This document shows, one piece after another, positions 44,205 through 55,518 of a DNA stretch of 64,000 nt (within the stretch, counting starts at the first letter, position 1; each line of letters begins with the position of its first letter). The stretch is from Graphiopsis chlorocephala. Lineage: Eukaryota > Ascomycota > Dothideomycetes > Cladosporiales > Cladosporiaceae. Both the position numbers and the translations under genes were made by a program. Under the pieces are notes generated by a model that was not told the DNA's origin, searched no databases, and saw nothing but the letters and a program-made list of their open reading frames with translations. The stretch covers positions 1,860,001 through 1,924,000 of the forward strand of contig JAIZZJ010000006.1 of assembly GCA_022828445.1 (NCBI GenBank), given 5' to 3'.

Positions 44205-45469
44205 GTGACCATCGATTCGACAAGGCGTCTACCAAGAAGCTCCCATAACCTTGAACCCACCAACTACAGACATACAGCACAAGAATAGCATCCGAAAATC
44301 AACACACGGCCCATAGACACACCGTTGCCAGCCCTACTCGGACCCGTCCTTAGTGGAGCCCAGTCGGTCACTCCGCCCTGACTCTCAGAGATCGTTGCAA
44401 GATTTAGATAGATCTTCAATTCTCTCTGCGGATTTTCTCGTATTCAGAGGGCCTTTTAGATCGACAAGCGTGGGAAGGGGAAATGCAGGTCCTTTTTCTC
44501 GCTTCGCGTCGGCAATTTTATCTCATCTCTGTAGCTGTACTGTGCCTGAGTGCCCTCACGAAACCGGCACCCAAGAGTTATAGTCGGGCGCTTTTTGACA
44601 GATCTGTGGTTTCTAAAGAAAGCTCGCTTCACGTGTTTAGCAAGATCGGGGTTGCTTCTACATGTGCCGTCGTGCATGTGCATTGCATTGGATCTGGCTT
44701 GAAGATGCTATTTTGGGCGCAGCATGGAGAGGGAGACTGGATTTCAGAGCAAGCGAAGGCGTGGGCTGGCCAAGGTTGCATGGTCTGGATAGGACCGTCT
44801 CTCTCTCTCGAGATATCTCACACATCATTTCAAGTCCTATTCCCGTACCTCACCGGACACGCCGCACAGAGATATACGATGCGACAGTAAACAGTAATAT
44901 TGAAGGCTTTCAGCCAAGTCGTGTTTGCTGATTTCGAACGGGGATTATACGATACGCAACTACGTATTGGTTTTGTTACTTTTTCAGCTCTGCCGTGTGC
45001 CTGGTGACAAGAAGAAGGCTGATCGTATCGAATGCACCAGCGGAATCTGTCGACTCTCATGCGACCAAGGTGACGGACAACAAATTCAAGGACGTGCAGG
45101 CGCTGGTGCCCGGTGTGCTCTAATGGACCACATACAGTCTTCGAAGCGAGGTTCTCCTTCAACGTACTCTCGATGATCTTCGTTTGCTTTCCCGAGAACT
45201 GAATGGAGACATTACCACGAATTTTGATAGAGCAGATTCCTTTCCCCTCACACTCCTATCAGCCAAACAATCAACCAGAAAGACTCCCTAACCCATGCCA
45301 CACCACCCATACCAACCAATGCAAGAGACGGAAGAGCGAAGAAGGAGAAGCGAAAAGAGAAGAGCCAAAAACCCAAGATCGCTCACAACGCAAAATGATA
45401 ATACCTTTCTATTATGAACACAGCATGTACCCCAAAGATAACCGATCATCACTACACGACGAGAATTTC
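44205..45469. other. Intergenic, no gene seen
   Basis: Part of the left end may be a 5' exon of the 43.4-kb hypothetical gene. Plus-strand frames near 44353-44931 and 45203 have no motif. A CT/GA run lies at about 44800-44815. Confidence 0.35.
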
Positions 45470-47628
45470 CTATTCCTCGTCGGTATCAGTGTCGGTGTCC
45501 GTTTCGCTCTCGCTGTCCTCGTCTTCGTCGGTGCCGGACTCGTAGTCGCTTTCTTCTGCGTCGTGTGCGGCTCTTCTGGCGGCCCTGCGCTTGGCTCTCT
45601 CCTCCTTGGCCGCGGGGTCACTGGTTGTCTGGCCCTTGAGGGCAGCCATTTGGCCGGCGATGGTGTCTGTCTTGAAGTCAGTATACTATGTCTGTTTCGT
45701 AGAAGAGGGAGAAATCACTTACCCTCATCAGGCTCGGAGATGTCGTCGTCGCTGTCCACCTCCACGGCCTTGCTTGCGTCGTCGATCACGAGAGTAACAT
45801 TCTGCTTGTAGTCGAAGCCAACATATGAATCGGAGACGACGTGCATAGTGAACTTGAACTCGCCGGGCTGAGGGGGAGCCTGGAATTGCATCTTCATCGT
45901 GACAACTTCGAAAGTCGGGGTACCATCCGCGTTGAACGCAGGCTTGTCGAAAGTGGCGAAACGGAAAGGTGGTACAGCAATCTTGCCCTGCCTTGAGTCG
46001 GCAAGGAAGATGTGCCACTTGGGCTCTCTGTCGCGGGGTAGATAAGGTGCGTAGGCGAGAGGGATGTGGTGCTGCTCGACTTCCTTGTTCTGGGCCTGGA
46101 GGTCGCCCTCAGCTGGATCAGGGTCTTCGAGATCGGCTGCGTTGACAGGTGGAATCTTAGTGGTACCGGGAGGAATGAAGCGAGCCTTTACTGCCAGCTG
46201 AACAAGAGACGAAGGAATGATGTACTTCTCACCCTGAACCTTGAAGAAGGCTTTCTCGATCCTGAGGTACGGCAATTGACGGGCGACCTTCTCGGCTTGC
46301 TTGAGACGATCGTTGGCAAGGCCAGCTGCTTGAGCAAGTGCCTGACGCTGTTCCGAAGGAAGAGCCATGAAAGACTGGATGGTGAGGTGTTCCTTTGTGG
46401 TAGAGGCGGTCTTGGCTTCAATCTTCTGGATGATCTCGGCGTTGAAGTGAGGTAGCTGGAGCAATGGAAGGTTCAGTTTGGTCGGTGGGATGGCTTGCGT
46501 AAGACACTGGGCCATCTGGTAGATAGACAACACGGGCTGAGTGAAGCCGTAGGCCAATCCGATCGAGGACAGAGCTTCGGTGAGTCTCAGAGCTGTCGGT
46601 GCAACTTCATACTTCTCAGCCTCCAGGGTGCGGTCATCGAGATCGATACGGCCAAGGTAAGCCCAGATCAAAGCCAAAGTCTTGCGGCGGGTCGCGTCGT
46701 CCAGCTCGCTGAGGACCTTCTTGTCCTTTGCCAACATTCCCAAGTCGAGATCGCTTGTTGCTTGGAGCTTCTTCTCCAGCTTTCCAAGTCCAGTATCGGC
46801 CTTGCTGCTGGGGAGGATCTCGTGGTATTCCATGGCGCTGCTCAGAGTGCTAGCAACATCGCCGCCATCCATGCGATCCTTGAATTCCTTGAACATGCTG
46901 CCTGCGCTGGTGACCAAAATACGCTCCTTTGTCATCTTCTGCATTCCATACCACCATTTTCCAACGAGCCAAGGGAGACCGATGCCGAGAAGGATACCGT
47001 AGAAGATCAACACGTACTTGCCGCTGCCCTCAGCAATCAAGAAATGAGGTAGCGCAATACCGAAGCTTGTACTCTGCTTGCCATCAGGGTTGCCGTACTG
47101 GATGAAGTTGTTGCGGATTTCCTCGTCCGTGAGCGCCTTGTATGCTTTTACAATCTCCACCCACTCGTTGTTGATGGCTTCGCTGGTCAGGTTGTTGTTG
47201 ACACCGGGTTGACGCTTATCGGGGTGCATGGTGACTGAGAGTTTGCGGTAGCGAGAGTTGATTTGCTTCTCGGTAGAAGACATGCTCACGTCGAGAATAT
47301 CATAGGGATTCCAGATCTTGGGCGCATGGCGGGCGGTGACGGACATGAGGTAGACCATGTAAGCGATGATAGCCCATCCTGTGACAGCGGTGATTATGCG
47401 CTTCATGCGAAGCTCTTTGCGCTTTTGCTTTGCGCGCTGGGTATCGATAATGTCGGCATGTTTGAGCGGCGCAGGCGACTCAATCTTGGGCGCTTTGCTG
47501 GCGGTGGCGCTGTCTGAGGGCGCGCGCAAGAGGGTGTAGGTGAGAGGGAGGGTGATGAGCGATGTGACGGTCAGGAAGAAGAAGGGAAAGAACTGAGCAT
47601 CGTTGTCGTAATTGTATTCGTTCGACAT
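45470..47628 (-). CDS. SEC63: SEC63, ER translocon J-domain protein
   Basis: Exons 47628-45723 and 45666-45470 with a 56-bp intron (GTAAGT...GACAG) encode 700 aa. Membrane helices lie at about residues 13-33, 78-98 and 203-225. The J domain sits between helices two and three, with the HPD motif at 135-137 (SVTMHPDKRQ), facing the ER lumen. The Sec63/Brl domain follows to about residue 620. The tail is basic and then highly acidic (repeated ET/DT/DE), like the cytosolic tail of yeast Sec63 that contacts Sec62. It recruits BiP/Kar2 to the Sec61 channel for post-translational import. Length and topology match the family. The acidic C-terminal exon lies beyond the intron and would be missed by a single-frame reading. 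Confidence 0.95.
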
Positions 47629-49176
47629 GGTGGGCGATCGTCGGTGACGTGGTTAGTGAGCGCAATCGCTAAGAGAAAAAGACAGGCAGGCAATGTCGGT
47701 GATTATGGCGTCGTTATGGCAGGTGGACCATGGCCAGCACGGAAAAAGCGTTGCCGTAGGTGTGTGAGGCGACGGGTGGTGTGTGTCGGGAGTGTGAGTG
47801 TCGCAGCAGCCCCTCGGAGAGGAAGTTCAGTACAATCTCCAGCTCTTGACAGGTGTGGTTTCCGAATCCGGCGGGGAACGAAAGCCAACGCCAAAGACAC
47901 GTCGACCGAATTCACTGCTAACATGTGAAACGCTAAGCCCCTTTTCGATTATGAATAACGTGCTTCCACCATGTCCTCGGTACAGTAACCCTGACCATCT
48001 CAACAACGTAACTGTTATCAATGCGCGTAGGATATGGGGGAACCAGTCGCCCTAATACACTGCATGTCTGTACATGTAACTTACACGTGTGCTGCCGACA
48101 TCCTGATTGTTTACGCTCATGGGACAACATGAAAGATAACGAGAGTGGAAATCTCTCGACTAGACATGCTCGTACCATACAATATCTCTCGACTTCTTTT
48201 GACTATCGTATACATCAGTTACTGCCACCAGTCGCTTCAGACCAAGATCGCAGAGCATCATCAAAAGTGATCGACTCAACTCGAAGACCCTAACCCTGAC
48301 ACCGCATGATGATTAAATGTGCAACTAAAAGGAAAGACTAGGAGTATCCTTGTATGAACCATACATGGCTTCCAAACCAACCACATTCAGGAACCTTTGT
48401 GAACAGTGTTCACGCAGCCTCGAAGCCAAGTCAGTTCGCGCCGTCCTTGGACACCTTGACGATTTCATCGAAGTCAATGCTCGTGGCACTTGGTATAGCA
48501 TGCCTGGCGACGATGCCGAGGACATCTCCACTGCCCCTTTGCTCTTGTGATGTCTGCAATCATAGTTCGGCGCGCTTTCGTTGCAATGAAAGCTATGGAG
48601 TCAGCTCGGGAGTGTAGTCGTTGGGTTCTCACTCTTCTTTCATCGCAAGGTACCTAAACACAAGCTGCACTGACCCAAACGGTCATGTAGCCGTGTACTA
48701 ATATTTGTTGTCTGTGTCTTCCTACTATGGCTCTTCTCAAGGAACTTTCAGCTCCGACAGTCGTCTTGGTCATGTCGGCTCCGAATAGGAATGGACAGTC
48801 TTGGAACAGCGATTTCTGGGAAAGCAGGCGGACAGCCTATGGTTTGTGAAAGCGTTACTGGGTGGTAGCTGCTATGTGCTTGGAGGAAAGCATCATGTGA
48901 GACACAGTGACTGGGGATCAATACCACAAAAATGTTCAAAGTATTTGAGGATCTCGACACGCCATGACCGATCATTCACCAGCATCGAACATAGCCATGT
49001 GAGACGTTGATTGATTGTGTGCATGTGTGGGAGATGCCTTCCCCGCCAACGTCATGGGCGATGGTGAATGTGGCTGTGCCTCACGGATGCGCACATACTG
49101 CTGCATCTTCACGGTGCTACCGACGATCTCCCCTAGAGATAGCATACCAGCATATCTTCGCAAAGCATATTACACT
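47629..49176. promoter_or_regulatory. Divergent intergenic region between SEC63 and AIM3-like gene
   Basis: About 1.5 kb. It holds the promoters of two divergent genes and a second copy of the telomere-like word GAAGACCCTAACCCT at 48283-48297. A 61-residue frame starting at 48365 (with LCEQCSRSL) looks weakly coding but has no partner. No other gene was seen. Confidence 0.35.
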
Positions 49177-50324
49177 ATGGACAAGCTCAAGGGGCTGTCG
49201 AAAGGAGGATGGCACCCACCTGGAGACCCGTCGATCTCGCGCAAAACATGGAAGACGGATCTCAAGGGAATGGCCACGGGCAAGAAGCATGATCCTAACG
49301 AAGAGAAGCTGAATCACGAGTCGAGACCACTTGCATCGCTGAGAGATCGTGAGTCTATGTGAAATGCGTAGCTGGAACTTAAAGCTGACAGACTATCGCA
49401 GCCTCATCCTTCGGACCTCCTCCTAAGCACTCCGCGTACTACGGACCAGACGGAGCCTCTCCGACCCCAAGCCGCTCGAATACTGGACTTTCGTCATCAT
49501 CTGTAGTTCGAAGTGGAGGAAGCGGAGGGCTGGGAGCCCCAGTACCAGCACCTAGGCCGAAACCGACACAGCAAGAGTTGGAAGCGGAAGAGGCAGCAAA
49601 GCCTCCAGCAGGCCCATATCGCAGAGACACTTCAGGCCTACGGACAGATCACCTACCGCCTCCACCAGTCAGACGCAGCAATACACCAGGAGGCAGTCCG
49701 GGTCCTCCGCCGCCGCCTAGGGCGACTCCGGGTCTTCCAGCGCGCGCAACACCACCGCCCCCGAGAGCGGTAGCTGGACGGCCACCACCTGTACTGCCAC
49801 CGAGACAGAATGAATATCCGGATGAGCACACTCCAGCACCGCCGCCTACATACGGAGAAGCCACTCAACCGCAGCCGCCCAATCTCGCTTCTCTAAACCA
49901 GAGTGCAATCAACAGACTTGGACAAGCCGGCGTGTCCGTGCCAGGCTTTGGCATAGGAAGCAATAACAACGCAACACCCCAAGCACCGCCCTCAAATCAA
50001 GGCCACCCTAGCCAACTGAACGAACTGCAGCAGCGCTTCTCCCGTTTAGGCACCGGCTCAACACAGACACCCGCATCTCCTCAAGCTCAGCCTTCACCTG
50101 TGGCATCATGGCAGCAACAACGACAGCAAATACAGAACAACCCCATCCTTTCGTATGCCGGACAGCAGACCGGTATACTCCCACCCCCAGAGGGAGCCGC
50201 AGCCGCTGCGAAAAAGAAGCCAGCTCCTCCGCCACCACCGAAGAAGAGCACTCTGCAACCTAACGACGGCGCAGGACCCGCGCCTCCACCTATTCCCATG
50301 TCGAGCAAACCTAAGTTCAACTAG
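49177..50324 (+). CDS. AIM3: Proline-rich AIM3-like actin/cortex-associated protein
   Basis: Exons 49177-49348 and 49402-50324 with a 53-bp intron (GTGAGT...GCTGAC...CGCAG) encode 364 aa. The start, MDKLKGLSKGGWHPPG, matches the conserved N-terminus of fungal AIM3-like proteins. The rest is disordered and proline-rich, with many SH3-ligand type stretches (PPPPPRATPG, PAPPPPPKK), LNELQQRFSRLGTG, and a final IPMSSKPKFN. Yeast Aim3 associates with cortical actin patches via Rvs167; a role as an SH3-binding scaffold in endocytosis is an inference. Shorter than yeast Aim3 (about 947 aa), which is usual for filamentous fungi. The region is compositionally biased, so homology rests mainly on the N-terminus. 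Confidence 0.65.
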
Positions 50325-51317
50325 GCGGGCATTTCCTCTCATATATCTCATTCGAAGCTACAGACCAGATACCCCTCGATTGTCAAAGTTTTGCTCCATT
50401 GATTTTCAGTCTCGTGTGAAACTCTCAGTGTATGCGATGTGAACTGCCACATGATGCTTAGTAACAATTAGCGAAAGTCGGCCATTAATTAATCATGCAC
50501 AATGGCAATCATGAGCTCAGAAAGTATGGCAGTGAGTATAAGCACAGTTTCGAGTTTAAAGGAAGTACTGGTTATTTGTGATCGTGGCTCAAGAGAATAG
50601 AAGTCTTATCTTGTTACTCATATTTTGTGTCGGTATAAGTACCGATGAGACTGGAGCTGTGAAGACTTGCTTGGGTACATGTGTTGTGTATCAATTACAG
50701 GTAAAAATTGGCTATACATATCTGTCGCACTGAAGGCACTCGCGCAGGGTAAGATGGGTGAGTTGGTAAAACTATAATTAGCATGAATCCGAGGAATGAC
50801 GGTAGATTTTATGAAGACGCGTTGTCGGCTTGTAGTGGCAGTCGAGTCAGGCCAACGCCTTATCACAAGTAAGGTAGTGCAGTTGATCCAAGTAGCAACT
50901 TTCATTACAGGGGCCTGGAACATTGCACGTAATATAAGAATGATCATTAAATCAACGACGTGGGCCATTTTTGAAACGCTCACCCAGCAAGTTGTAGAGA
51001 AGCCTTGTGCAGACTCCTGTTGACATTACGGCGTAATTGCATGAACACCAGCGTCTTCCAGCTGTGATATTTTGATTGCGCTGTTCTGTAGGAGCTGACG
51101 AGGAAACATCTGCGCAAACTTCTCGAGACACCAAAAACCGCAAAGCATCGTACCAGGGGTAGTTGGAAGAAAAAAGGCTTTGTCGATTTTCACATTTGTC
51201 TCTCAATTGACGCGTGTCAAAGCTCGGCAGTACGCAACCCGCAGTAACTCCATGCAAAAGCCCTGAGCAAGCCATGCGGAGAAGCACAGCCCACGCCATA
51301 AACCATCCCGCAAACGT
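50325..51317. other. Convergent intergenic region, no gene seen
   Basis: About 1 kb between the AIM3-like stop and the RPS18 stop. AT-rich around 50460-50800. Minus-strand frames 50618-51299 have no recognisable motif. Confidence 0.4.
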
Positions 51318-51985
51318 TTACTTCTTCTTGGAGACACCGACGGTCCTGCCGCGACGGCCAGTGGTCTTGCTGTGCTGGCCACGGACGCGGAGGCCCCAGT
51401 AGTGACGGAGACCACGGTGAGCGCGGATCTTCTTCAGGCGCTCGAGGTCGTCACGGAGCTTGGAGTCGACACCGTTGGCGAGGACCTGGCTGTCCTTGCC
51501 ATCGACAATGTCGCGCTGCCTGTTGAGGAACCAGGTGGGGATCTTGTACTGGGTGGGGTTCTGGATGATGGTGACAATGCGCTCAAGCTCTTCGGAGGTA
51601 AGCTCGCCGGCGCTGCAGGGAGGTATTAGTACTGGTGCGAAGGCGCACAATGTTGTTCGAGTGTTCCGTACCGCTTGTTGAGGTCAACATCGGCCTTCTT
51701 GCAGACCAAGTTGGAGTAACGACGACCGACACCCTTGATCTGGGTGAGGGCGAACATCACCTTCTGCTTGCCATCAACCTGTGGAGCATGCATTAGCATA
51801 CAATTCCATATTCTTTATTCCACCCTCTCGCCATGCGTGCATCCTCCATCTCGGTGTCCATTCTTCCTCCGTCGCATTCCATATTCGCCTTGCGGTGTCC
51901 GGTCCAGCAGGGGTTCACGTACGTTGGTGTTGAGCAGACGCAGGATGAACTGGAAGTTCGACTTTTCTCCGGAGACGAGCGACAT
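51318..51985 (-). CDS. RPS18: 40S ribosomal protein S18 (uS13)
   Basis: Exons 51985-51923, 51778-51672 and 51612-51318 encode 154 aa, with introns of 144 and 59 bp in the first half, as usual for fungal ribosomal-protein genes. The sequence MSLVSGEKSNFQFILRLLN, then ALTQIKGVGRRYSNLVCKKA, then GLRHYWGLRVRGQHSKTTGR identifies S18/uS13 without doubt. It binds the 40S head next to the P-site tRNA. The first exon is only 63 bp (21 codons). The basic end RRGRTVGVSKKK is typical of the eukaryotic family. Splice phases all agree (0, then 2). Confidence 0.97.
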
Positions 51986-52452
51986 CTTTGCGGTGTGGTG
52001 GCGGTGCCGTGGTTTGTCGGAAGGTCGCTGGTGGTATCCGCTCGGGCTCGATGTTGCGAAGTTCGAAAGGCGTCGCTCGCATTTTGCAGCGCCTTGGCGT
52101 TTGTGTGCGGGCAGGCAGGACCGAGTGCGGATCTTCCCGTCCCCGCAAAGCCAGCCATTTGATGAACTTCAAATCAACGTAAAGCCATTTACATTACTGT
52201 TTATTACGTCGTTATACTGGTCAGATATTTGTATATCTGTTCTTGGAATGATACATCCTAATCTGATACTGGTCTGTATTCTTATGTCTGTTTCTCGTTA
52301 TCATATCATGCACATTCTGCTGTCGCTAAACCGCTTATCAAAAAACGCCTTTCCTGAAACTAACCATCCAGCAAATCGAGGCACCTGCGCACCGTCTGCT
52401 CCTGTACATGGCCCATCTACTGCATCACATTGCTAGCATCTGCAACATCATC
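51986..52452. promoter_or_regulatory. RPS18 promoter region
   Basis: The 467 bp between the RPS18 start and the stop of the next upstream minus-strand gene. Contains GC-rich sequence near 51990-52150 then AT-rich sequence. No specific site was recognised. Confidence 0.3.
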
Positions 52453-54870
52453 TCACAACTTGCAAATCGCCTGCTGTCCGGACAGAACCGAATACGTCAA
52501 GGACTGTTGTATCTGTCCGACGTGTGATTGGCTCGATGTCATGGACTTGTCGTTGCCCTCGTTATCCTCATCGACCGCACTGCAGAAAGCTGGGCCTCCA
52601 GCAAAGAACGATTGCGGTGCACACTCATCTGTCTGCTCGATCTGTGGTGAGCCCGGTGCCACAAAGTCGTCTTCTACCTCAGTCGGACTGCTGGTCACTT
52701 CGATTTCGACCTCTTCAGGAGCGACAGCAACGCCGGCCACTTCTATCTTGACATCTTCCGAAATAATGGGAACGCTAGTCACTTCGATCTCGATATCTTT
52801 CAAAGCGACGGGATTGCTGACCACCTGGACCTCGACATCTTCCAGAGCAACAGGAATGCTATTTGCTTCGATTGCGACATCTTCTGAAGCGACAGGAATG
52901 CTGGTCGATCCGGTCTCGAGATGTTTCGAAACGACAGAGATCTCCGTCTCGGTTTCGACCTCATCGCTTTGTTCAAGGATGTCATGATCTTCAGCTTGCT
53001 CGCCCTGTACGCTCTCAACGCGTGTGAGCTCCATCTCCTCGAAGGGCGCAGGTGAGTCCGACGAGACATCCATTTCTGGTGTCTGAGGTTGTGCGACTTC
53101 ATCGGCCACGTCTCCGCCATCAAGCGCTTGCTCTGCCAGAGTCTCCGGTGTCGCAAAGACATCGTGATCGACTTGGTCAGAGTGTGCGTGCGCATCTTCT
53201 GGAACGAGCTCCTCGGCCGACGCAGAGTCCGAAACCTCTGGAACGAGCGCCGACACAGACACTGTCAACGCGTCATGCTCTTGCACTTCTGTGGCGACAT
53301 GTGGGGGAACCTCCACTTGGCTCTCTTCTTGTGCAGGGACTTCTGAGATACTCAAAACTGGCTTCTCGACCGTCTTTTCCGTCACCCAGGGGAGCCCTAT
53401 GTTGGATGTCTTGGATGTGACAAGCGTTGACATCTCGACCACAGAGGCGGCCATTGGAGCAGGTCCCACAGTCGTTAGCAAACCAGTAACGAGAACGAAC
53501 AAAAAGAACATAGCCATGTTCTTTGGCTTCCTTGCCAACAGGAAGATGTAGTTCCACAGAAGTATCGATAACGGAATGTCTTTCGGCCGGTAGATATTCG
53601 GAAGCTCCGCCGCAATCGTCTCGCTCGTAGGGTTATGCTCTGCACGCTTTGTAGCCTCGACCTGCTCAACAGTAGCTTCCTGTATGGCTTGCGAGAATTG
53701 GCGTTGCTCGTTAATCACAATTCTCTCGATTTCCCGCGACATTTCTGCTTCTCTTGCTCGCTCGCTGTCTTGTTCCAGAAGTCGGAGGCGTTCTTCGACA
53801 AGCTGATTGATGCGCAGCTCGTCGGCTTCGGGGTCAATCTTTGCCACCGCAAGTTCCTGCGTATTCGCCTCATCCAGCTTGATTCGAAACTCGTCTTTGA
53901 TCCAAGGCATGATCTCGACATCAACTCTTTCCATCTCGCTCCAGGCAGCATGCCATGCGCTGGCACGCATGAGGCCATTAGCGGCGTAGACTTTGATGGA
54001 CCACTTTTGCTTTCCTGAGCCAGCGGCTAAGAGATGATGATGGCATGTGGAACAGTGCTCCTCATCCGATCCATCCTCCACACTAGATCCAACGCCCGAG
54101 TCGGTGCTGGAAGATGCATGTGTCAAATCTGAGTCGGTCGAGTGCCTGTTACGGTAGTGTCCGCACTTGCTGATGCGTGGCTCCTGTAGATCCAGAGCCT
54201 CCAGTAACTTCTCCTCAAGGAGTTCATAATCGTCCCGCGGATGCGGGATGAGAATGCCGCGCTTGAGCACGGTGGGTGACAGCTTAGATTTCAGAAGCTG
54301 CAAGTTATCCAGGATATGCTGAGGAAGGATTTCGCGCATTGCCTGGTGAGTCCATGATATGCTTAGCGGTAAGGCTGTGATGTGCAAGAGAATGAGAGGG
54401 AAGCGCTTTGGCTCGTGCAGGTCATTGTCGACGTCAAAGTCTTTCCTTCTCGATCTTGGGCTGCCTCTGGGCTCAGAGTAAGGTGTGCCGAATTTGCCTT
54501 TGCGAAGAGGCGAGCTCAATTGCATGCGACGTGAGGAAGGTCGCACATATTGTGGCGTGTACGGTTTGTGCATTGGCGTGCGCTCATAGTCGGTAGGATA
54601 GCTCGACTCGGGAAACGAAGAGATGGATGTCCTTGTGTAGTTCTTCTCATCATCGCCTTCGTGCGCTCCGTCGTCGTTCGCCCCATCATGTCTTTCTTCG
54701 TCGCTCTCAGTCACGAAGCCGTCATCTTTCTTGGTCCAAGCGAATGGTTGCTCGGTCCCGTCCTGCTCTTCCACGTCCTCAGCAAAGTCCAAGCGCTGCG
54801 TCGCCTCAAAAGAAGTCGTGTTGCCGTCGTTGTAAATCTGGAATGGACTTGTCTTAGACAACCGAGCCAT
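52453..54870 (-). CDS. Membrane-anchored hypothetical protein with acidic repeat tail ('pathway-specific nitrogen regulator'-type fungal family)
   Basis: Single exon, 805 aa, ATG at 54870. Residues 1-160 are disordered and acidic, then Ser/Arg-rich. A conserved-looking core starts at about 160: FPLILLHITALPLS, then ILPQHILDNLQLLKSKL, GILIPHPRDDYELLEEKLLEAL. This pattern occurs in a fungal family often labelled pathway-specific nitrogen regulator, although no DNA-binding motif is visible here. A coiled-coil (about 345-420) precedes one strong membrane helix (about 455-480, MFFLFVLVTGLLTTVG). The last 300 residues are acidic and include five 14-residue repeats. A role in nitrogen control is not supported by the sequence; a nuclear-envelope or ER tether is just as likely. 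The name is given with caution. Confidence 0.6.
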   Translation of the reverse strand: MARLSKTSPFQIYNDGNTTSFEATQRLDFAEDVEEQDGTEQPFAWTKKDDGFVTESDEERHDGANDDGAHEGDDEKNYTRTSISSFPESSYPTDYERTPMHKPYTPQYVRPSSRRMQLSSPLRKGKFGTPYSEPRGSPRSRRKDFDVDNDLHEPKRFPLILLHITALPLSISWTHQAMREILPQHILDNLQLLKSKLSPTVLKRGILIPHPRDDYELLEEKLLEALDLQEPRISKCGHYRNRHSTDSDLTHASSSTDSGVGSSVEDGSDEEHCSTCHHHLLAAGSGKQKWSIKVYAANGLMRASAWHAAWSEMERVDVEIMPWIKDEFRIKLDEANTQELAVAKIDPEADELRINQLVEERLRLLEQDSERAREAEMSREIERIVINEQRQFSQAIQEATVEQVEATKRAEHNPTSETIAAELPNIYRPKDIPLSILLWNYIFLLARKPKNMAMFFLFVLVTGLLTTVGPAPMAASVVEMSTLVTSKTSNIGLPWVTEKTVEKPVLSISEVPAQEESQVEVPPHVATEVQEHDALTVSVSALVPEVSDSASAEELVPEDAHAHSDQVDHDVFATPETLAEQALDGGDVADEVAQPQTPEMDVSSDSPAPFEEMELTRVESVQGEQAEDHDILEQSDEVETETEISVVSKHLETGSTSIPVASEDVAIEANSIPVALEDVEVQVVSNPVALKDIEIEVTSVPIISEDVKIEVAGVAVAPEEVEIEVTSSPTEVEDDFVAPGSPQIEQTDECAPQSFFAGGPAFCSAVDEDNEGNDKSMTSSQSHVGQIQQSLTYSVLSGQQAICKL
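52698..52907 (-). repeat. Five tandem 42-bp coding repeats
   Basis: Five consecutive 42-base units, each coding a 14-residue module of the type S-I-P-V-A-x-E-D-V-x-I-E-V. Units differ at many bases yet keep length and frame exactly, so the array is old or under constraint. It lies in the acidic tail of the 805-residue protein. Confidence 0.85.
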
Positions 54871-55518
54871 GTGGCCGTTGTGGAATGTGTGTGGGGCTTG
54901 GGAAATGACAGTGGCTGGTACTTTTCAAGATAGTCGTGGATTCGTAAAATAGGTGGGTAGCAAGAGAGTCATGAGAGTTTGGATTTTTCCTGCCTTCCTT
55001 TCGCAAGGAATACCCAGTACCCTCGGATTTCGTGGGTCGATTGAAAGTGCTGTGCTGGTCGCTTCTTTGCGGTGAAGCCCAGTGCGTCGTGGTAAATACT
55101 GGCGTTGGCAGGGGCAACCGGCTTGCAAGCGAGGTGACGAGCTGCAGTGCCAGCGAACATCTCGATCAAATGTGTACTCGTACATTATTTTATACCTGAT
55201 ACGCATTTTATGAAGTGTCTTCAGACTTGCAGTTGATGAAAATCTGCGCCTCGTAAGTGGCATGGCTACCTGCATGACTCTCTGCTTGCGAGACCAGGAT
55301 ATCGGAGAGATGGGTGACACGTAGAACAGATCTCATTATTTCCGGGACCGTGCCTCCAGGTTTGTGACGTCGACATTGTGCGACCTCTCTGAAGATACTT
55401 ACATGGGTGCTGCCTTGATTAATTTACATGCAGAAGCTGTTATTGAGTATACTTAAGACCGGATCTGAGAACCAAGTCAGAGTCGACTTGTCGAACCTCC
55501 TCCCAACATCTCGTCAAA
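54871..55518. promoter_or_regulatory. Bidirectional intergenic region
   Basis: The 648 bp between divergent genes (805-residue protein, minus; FAD monooxygenase, plus). No gene and no specific site was recognised. Confidence 0.35.

Noticed and set aside
48365..48550. 61-residue plus-strand frame with LCEQCSRSLEAK
   Set aside because: Reads as weakly coding but has no recognised family, no splice partner in phase and lies in a promoter gap; kept out as unsupported.
49649..49868. Gly-rich minus-strand ORFs opposite the AIM3-like gene
   Set aside because: Mirror image of proline codons on the coding strand.
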